Below, one piece after another: positions 60,619 to 64,000 of a DNA stretch of 64,000 nt; position 1 is the stretch's first letter; each line of letters starts with the position of its first letter. The position numbers were made by a program, and so were the translations under genes. Origin of the DNA: Acidovorax sp. Leaf78 (lineage in GTDB: Bacteria; Pseudomonadota; Gammaproteobacteria; Burkholderiales; Burkholderiaceae_C); NCBI RefSeq assembly GCF_001422735.1, contig NZ_LMLZ01000020.1, forward strand, positions 268,954 through 332,953. The letters are read 5' to 3'. Under the pieces are notes generated by a model that was not told the origin of the DNA, searched no databases, and saw nothing but the letters and a program-made list of their open reading frames with translations.

Positions 60619-61053
60619 CTAGTCCTTGGTGGCGCGGCGCTGCACGCAGGCGATATAGGCCTGGCCGTCGGGCGCGCGGCCGGCGCGCTGGCTCTCCCAC
60701 AGCATCTCGCCCAGGCAGTCCATGGCCGCATGGTGGGCGTCGTGCAGCGAATCGAGGCGCGCGGTCAGCAGTTCCACCGCCTGACGGATGCCGCGGGGCT
60801 GGTCGATGCTGCACTGCTCGCTGATCGACAGGTGCATCGACAGGTGCAGGAAAGGGTTGGTCTGGCCAGGTGTCTCGTCGTAGTTGCGGGCGACGGCGGC
60901 ATCGGCGCTGGAGAGGTCGGCGTGGTACTCGGGGTGCTCCGCGATCCACAGGCTGGCCAGCGTCTCGATGGCTTCCATGGGGGCGCCGGCCTGGGTCTTG
61001 GTGTGCACCCCGCAGAGAAAGCGGCGGACATCGGCTTGGGAGGGGCTGAACAT
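60619..61053 (-). CDS. DUF1841 family protein
   Basis: The protein is about 144 residues from the ATG at 61053 (MFSPSQADVRRFLCGVH). DUF1841 hallmarks are MFSPSQADVRRFLC, HPEYHADL, NPFLHLSMHLSISEQCSIDQP and the C-terminal AHHAAMDCLGEMLWESQRAGRAPDGQAYI. A small helical cytoplasmic protein mostly confined to beta- and gammaproteobacteria; function unknown. A lone gene between GGDEF/EAL and the membrane protein. The gap 60384-60618 has nothing visible. Confidence 0.88.
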   Translation of the reverse strand: MFSPSQADVRRFLCGVHTKTQAGAPMEAIETLASLWIAEHPEYHADLSSADAAVARNYDETPGQTNPFLHLSMHLSISEQCSIDQPRGIRQAVELLTARLDSLHDAHHAAMDCLGEMLWESQRAGRAPDGQAYIACVQRRATKD

Positions 61054-61248
61054 GGGGCGGGAGGTTAGCACGCACCCTGTGGGCCTGGGGCGCGCAGGGT
61101 TGCCAGGGCCGCGCGGTCAACGCAGCATAGTCTGCGGCTATGTCCTACGCGGCGGTTTTCTGGCCGCTTCTACATTTGCGTTGCGCAGAGAGAGCCGGGC
61201 CCTATCTGCCAGATTCCACGGATGGTCCGGTGTTTGGGAGATGCGTTC

Positions 61249-61473
61249 ATGACTGCACTGCGAATTGCGGGTGTGTTGCTGCTGATGATGGGCATGGCGG
61301 TGTTTGTGGCCGGCGGAATCAGTATTGGCGGCGACGTTTTGCAGGCGCCATTAGGCGCACTGGATCTGACGGCCCAGGACAACTACGAGGCTGTCGTCAT
61401 CCCGCAGTGGATGAGCCTGGGTGCCATGGTGGTCGGCGGCATGGTGCTGGTCGTAGGCTTTCGCAAGAGCTGA
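61249..61473 (+). CDS. Small membrane protein, unknown
   Basis: The protein is 74 residues from the ATG at 61249, preceded by GGGAGATGCG. The first helix is MTALRIAGVLLLMMGMAVFVAGGISIG, then a polar loop (DLTAQDNYEAVVIPQ) and a second helix (WMSLGAMVVGGMVLVVGF) with tail RKS: a helical hairpin. It resembles small DUF3185-like membrane proteins in layout only; not assigned. 61474-61725 shows no gene. Confidence 0.6.
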   Translation: MTALRIAGVLLLMMGMAVFVAGGISIGGDVLQAPLGALDLTAQDNYEAVVIPQWMSLGAMVVGGMVLVVGFRKS

Positions 61474-61725
61474 GATCAACCCGGCTGAGACCCAGCCGGC
61501 AGTTCGCTGATTTTCTCCCCGGCTATGCCCCGTCGCAGGGCATGCCATCACATGCAGTGCCTTGCGCAGCGCGCGCCGGGCCACCAGTCATCGCAGCGAG
61601 TCGTTGGCGTTGGTGCTTCAGCACTTTGCACCCACGCAAGGCAAGGTTGCCTGGAATGCCAGCCCCGGCTGCTCGTTGCGGTGAATCGCTGGATCTTTCC
61701 CTTCCCACCACCAAGCCCCCACCGT

Positions 61726-62526
61726 TCATGCCCGCGGTGCACCCATCATGCGCGAGATGGTTTGGGCCGCGCGCAGCAATGCTGGCAGCAGCGTGGTCTG
61801 CATCACGTCCGCACTGGTCCGGTTGGCCTGACCGCTGATGTTGAGCGCCGCCACTGTGCGGCCCGTGCGGTCGGCCAGCGGCGCGGCAATCGATATCAAA
61901 CCCTCTTCCAGTTCTTGATTCACCAGGCACCAGCCCTGTTGGCGCGCCTCGCGGATCCGTGACAGCAGCGTCGGCAGGTCGGTGGTGGTGTGCGTGGTAA
62001 AGCGATCAAGCGGCTGCTGCGCCAGGCGCAACTCCAACTCCGCATCGGGCAGCCCGGCCAGCAGCACCCGGCCCATCGACGTCCACGGCGCCGGTAGGCG
62101 CGAGCCCACGCCCAGGTTGGTGCGCATGATCTTGTGGGTGGGCACGCGCAGCACGTAGACGATGTCCAGCCCGTCGAGCACGGCGGCCGATGACGACTCG
62201 CGTACGTCTTCCACCAGGTCTTCCATCACCGGTTCGGCCAGGTTCCAGATGGGCAGCGACGACAGGTAGGCAAAGCCCAGGTCCAGGATGCGCGGGCTCA
62301 GGCGAAAGAGCTTGCCGTCCGTCTCTACGTAACCCAGCGTCTGCAGCGTGAGCAGGATGCGGCGCGCGCCCGCGCGGGTCAAGCCGGTCTGCGCAGCCAC
62401 TTCGCTCAATGTCTGCTGCGGCCGGGCGGCGCTGAACGAGCGGATCACCTCCAGCCCGCGGGCGAACGACTGCACATAGCTGTCGCTGGGCTTGGGGTCT
62501 TTGGCGGGGAGCGTTTCGGCATTCAT
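61726..62526 (-). CDS. IclR family regulator of the CoA-transferase genes (PcaR/PobR-like)
   Basis: This 266-residue protein has an N-terminal winged helix (SFARGLEVIRSFSAARPQQTLSEVAAQTGLTRAGARRILLTLQTLGYVE) followed by an IclR effector domain (GLDIVYVLRVPTHKIMRTNLGVGSRLPAPWTSMGRVLL, SRIREARQQGWCLVNQELEEGLISIAAPLADRTG). The RARRILLTL and TSMGRVLLA style is that of the Pca/PobR branch, which controls protocatechuate/3-oxoadipate genes. It is divergent from a 3-oxoadipate-type CoA-transferase, with an operator-like palindrome between. Confidence 0.88.
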   Translation of the reverse strand: MNAETLPAKDPKPSDSYVQSFARGLEVIRSFSAARPQQTLSEVAAQTGLTRAGARRILLTLQTLGYVETDGKLFRLSPRILDLGFAYLSSLPIWNLAEPVMEDLVEDVRESSSAAVLDGLDIVYVLRVPTHKIMRTNLGVGSRLPAPWTSMGRVLLAGLPDAELELRLAQQPLDRFTTHTTTDLPTLLSRIREARQQGWCLVNQELEEGLISIAAPLADRTGRTVAALNISGQANRTSADVMQTTLLPALLRAAQTISRMMGAPRA

Positions 62527-62538
62527 ACTGAGGCCCTC

Positions 62539-62583
62539 TATAATTCTTTATGCGAACATTTGTTCTATAAGCGAACAAATTCT
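62539..62583 (+). promoter_or_regulatory. Promoter and IclR-type operator of the CoA-transferase operon
   Basis: TATAAT (62539-62544) could serve as -10 for the plus-strand operon. Just downstream lie the palindrome GAACATTTGTTC (62554-62565) and a direct repeat of GCGAACAWWT, at 62552 and 62571. Binding of the divergent IclR protein here would control both directions. 34 bp separate the site from the ATG at 62617. Confidence 0.55.
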
Positions 62584-62616
62584 ATCCCGAGACAAGCACA
62601 TCACGAAAGCGGTTCG

Positions 62617-63315
62617 ATGATCAACAAACTGGCGGAGTCGGTGGCCCAGGCCCTTGCAGGGGTGAAGGATGGTGCCACGGTGTTGATAGGCGGGTTCGGT
62701 ACCGCGGGCATTCCCGGCGAGCTGATCGACGGCCTGATTGCCCAAGGCGCGCGCGACCTCACGGTGGTCAACAACAACGCCGGCAATGCCGACCAGGGCC
62801 TGGCCGCGCTGCTCAAGGCCGGCCAGGTGCGCAAGATCATCTGCAGCTTTCCGCGCCAGGTCGACAGCTACGTGTTCGACGACCTGTACCGCAACGGCAA
62901 GCTCGAACTCGAACTCGTGCCCCAGGGCAACCTGGCCGAGCGCCTGCGCGCTGCGGGTGCGGGCATCGGCGCCTTCTTCTGCCCCACGGCCCACGGCACC
63001 GAGCTGGCCGCCGGCAAGGAGACGCGCGAGATCAACGGCAAGCACTACGTGCTGGAATACCCCATCCACGGCGACGTGGCACTGATCAAGGCCGAGCAGG
63101 GCGACCGCTGGGGCAACCTGACCTACCGCATGTCGGCCCGCAACTTCGGCCCGGTGATGGCCACGGCCGCCAAGACCACGATCGCCACCGTGCACGAGGT
63201 GGTGGAACTGGGCGCGCTGGATCCGGAAGCCATCGTCACGCCCGGCATCTACGTGACCCATGTCGTGAAGATCGACCGCACCGCCACGCAGGCCGGTGGG
63301 TTCAAAAAGCCGTGA
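62617..63315 (+). CDS. pcaI: 3-oxoacid/3-oxoadipate CoA-transferase subunit A
   Basis: This 232-residue alpha subunit has VLIGGFGTAGIPGELIDGLI with the oxyanion-hole Gly loop, LTVVNNNAGNADQGLAALL, and IGAFFCPTAHGTELAAGKETREI. It pairs with the B subunit 40 bp downstream to move CoA from succinyl-CoA to 3-oxoadipate (or acetoacetate). The adjacent PcaR/PobR-like IclR gene favours 3-oxoadipate; succinyl-CoA:acetoacetate CoA-transferase is the alternative. The ATG at 62617 is in line with the family start (MINKLAESVAQAL). Confidence 0.85.
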   Translation: MINKLAESVAQALAGVKDGATVLIGGFGTAGIPGELIDGLIAQGARDLTVVNNNAGNADQGLAALLKAGQVRKIICSFPRQVDSYVFDDLYRNGKLELELVPQGNLAERLRAAGAGIGAFFCPTAHGTELAAGKETREINGKHYVLEYPIHGDVALIKAEQGDRWGNLTYRMSARNFGPVMATAAKTTIATVHEVVELGALDPEAIVTPGIYVTHVVKIDRTATQAGGFKKP

Positions 63316-63355
63316 AATCCGCATGAAATTGGCCTCTACCGCACAAGGAATCAGC

Positions 63356-64000
63356 GTGAGCAGCTATCAAAAGCGTAGTAAAGAAGAACTGGCGAAGCGC
63401 GTGGCGCAGGACATCCACGACGGCGCCTACGTCAACCTGGGCATCGGCCAGCCCACCCTGGTGGCCAACCACATTCCCGCGGGCCGCGAGGTCATCCTGC
63501 AAAGCGAGAACGGCATCCTGGGCATGGGCCCGGCGCCGGCTGCGGGGCTGGAGGACTACGACCTCATCAACGCCGGCAAGCAGCCGGTGACGCTGCTGCC
63601 CGGCGGCGCGTATTTTCACCACGCCGACAGCTTCGCGATGATGCGCGGCGGGCACCTCGACATCTGCGTGCTGGGCGCCTTCCAGGTCAGTGCCACGGGC
63701 GACCTGGCCAACTGGAGCACGGGCGAGCCCGGCGCCATCCCGGCCGTGGGCGGCGCCATGGACCTGGCCATCGGCGCCAAGCAGACCTGGGTGATGATGG
63801 ACCTGTTGACCAAGCAGGGCGCCAGCAAGATCGTGACGCAATGCACCTACCCGCTCACCGGTGTCGCCTGCGTGAAGCGCATCTACACCGATCTGTGCAC
63901 ACTGGCCTGCACGCCCACCGGGCTGCAGCTCATCGACACCGTGCCCGGCCTGCAGTTGCCTGAGCTAGAGCAACTGGTGGGCCTGCCCATCCGCCCCGCC
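63356..64000 (+). CDS. pcaJ: 3-oxoacid/3-oxoadipate CoA-transferase subunit B (3' end outside window)
   Basis: The frame is open to the last base, about 215 residues visible. The start is probably GTG 63356, with CAAGGA 8 bp upstream; an in-frame ATG at 63323 would add 11 residues. It has VNLGIGQPTLVANHIPAG, then the catalytic Glu in SENGILGMGP, MMRGGHLDICVLGAFQVSATGDLANW, and GAIPAVGGAMDLAIGAK, all hallmarks of the beta subunit. It forms the A2B2 enzyme with the upstream subunit. Confidence 0.88.
   Translation, partial: MSSYQKRSKEELAKRVAQDIHDGAYVNLGIGQPTLVANHIPAGREVILQSENGILGMGPAPAAGLEDYDLINAGKQPVTLLPGGAYFHHADSFAMMRGGHLDICVLGAFQVSATGDLANWSTGEPGAIPAVGGAMDLAIGAKQTWVMMDLLTKQGASKIVTQCTYPLTGVACVKRIYTDLCTLACTPTGLQLIDTVPGLQLPELEQLVGLPIRPA

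Overview
The window is GC-rich DNA, roughly two thirds G+C by eye, densely packed with genes on both strands. Gene content (TamA/TamB, a DUF1841 protein, paired CoA-transferase genes under an IclR regulator, a TRAP uptake operon, a cytochrome c4-like protein) and the dispersed intergenic repeats point to a betaproteobacterium of the Comamonadaceae, Acidovorax-like. That assignment is inference from content, not from a marker-gene comparison.

Layout. 1-1.7 kb: end of an unknown gene, then a DUF4166/DCC-thioredoxin pair. 1.7-4.6 kb: divergent ferric-iron ABC ATPase and permease around a Fur-box-like site. 4.7-6.0 kb: a lower-GC cassette of a peptidoglycan-binding, papain-like exported protein coupled to a lipoprotein. 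6-10.4 kb: DUF2946, TonB siderophore receptor and PepSY membrane protein. 10.7-18.5 kb: a five-gene cluster SWIM / DUF5691 / MoxR AAA+ / DUF5682 / VWA, the best candidate here for an uncharacterised system. 18.7-30.3 kb: an oxidative hexuronate locus: ketoglutarate-semialdehyde dehydrogenase, GntR regulator, uronate dehydrogenase, lactonase, TRAP transporter, galactarate-type dehydratase, EamA exporter and mutarotase.

30.4-41.6 kb: LysR/SDR pair, DegP-type protease followed by a two-component system, 2-dehydropantoate reductase, an exported unknown, DUF4287, Lrp/RhtA-type pair, NTF2-like and VOC proteins. 41.9-46.4 kb: a disordered Gly/Gln-rich protein, a Pro-rich peptide, several unknowns and an LprI-like protein. 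46.5-47.1 kb: decayed small genes beside tRNA-Arg(CCU). 47.1-53.7 kb: TamB and TamA. 53.9-56.9 kb: a second VWA/MoxR pair. 57-61.5 kb: cytochrome c, a GGDEF/EAL protein, DUF1841 and a small membrane protein. 61.7-64 kb: IclR regulator divergent from a 3-oxoacid/3-oxoadipate CoA-transferase, whose B subunit runs off the end.

Working connections. The uronate genes form a route from D-galacturonate or D-glucuronate to 2-oxoglutarate; only the 5-keto-4-deoxyglucarate dehydratase step is not in view. A shared inverted repeat lies upstream of both the semialdehyde dehydrogenase and the regulator/uronate dehydrogenase pair. Iron genes occur twice (1.7-4.6 and 6-10.4 kb). Three families of short dispersed repeats occupy many of the intergenic gaps.
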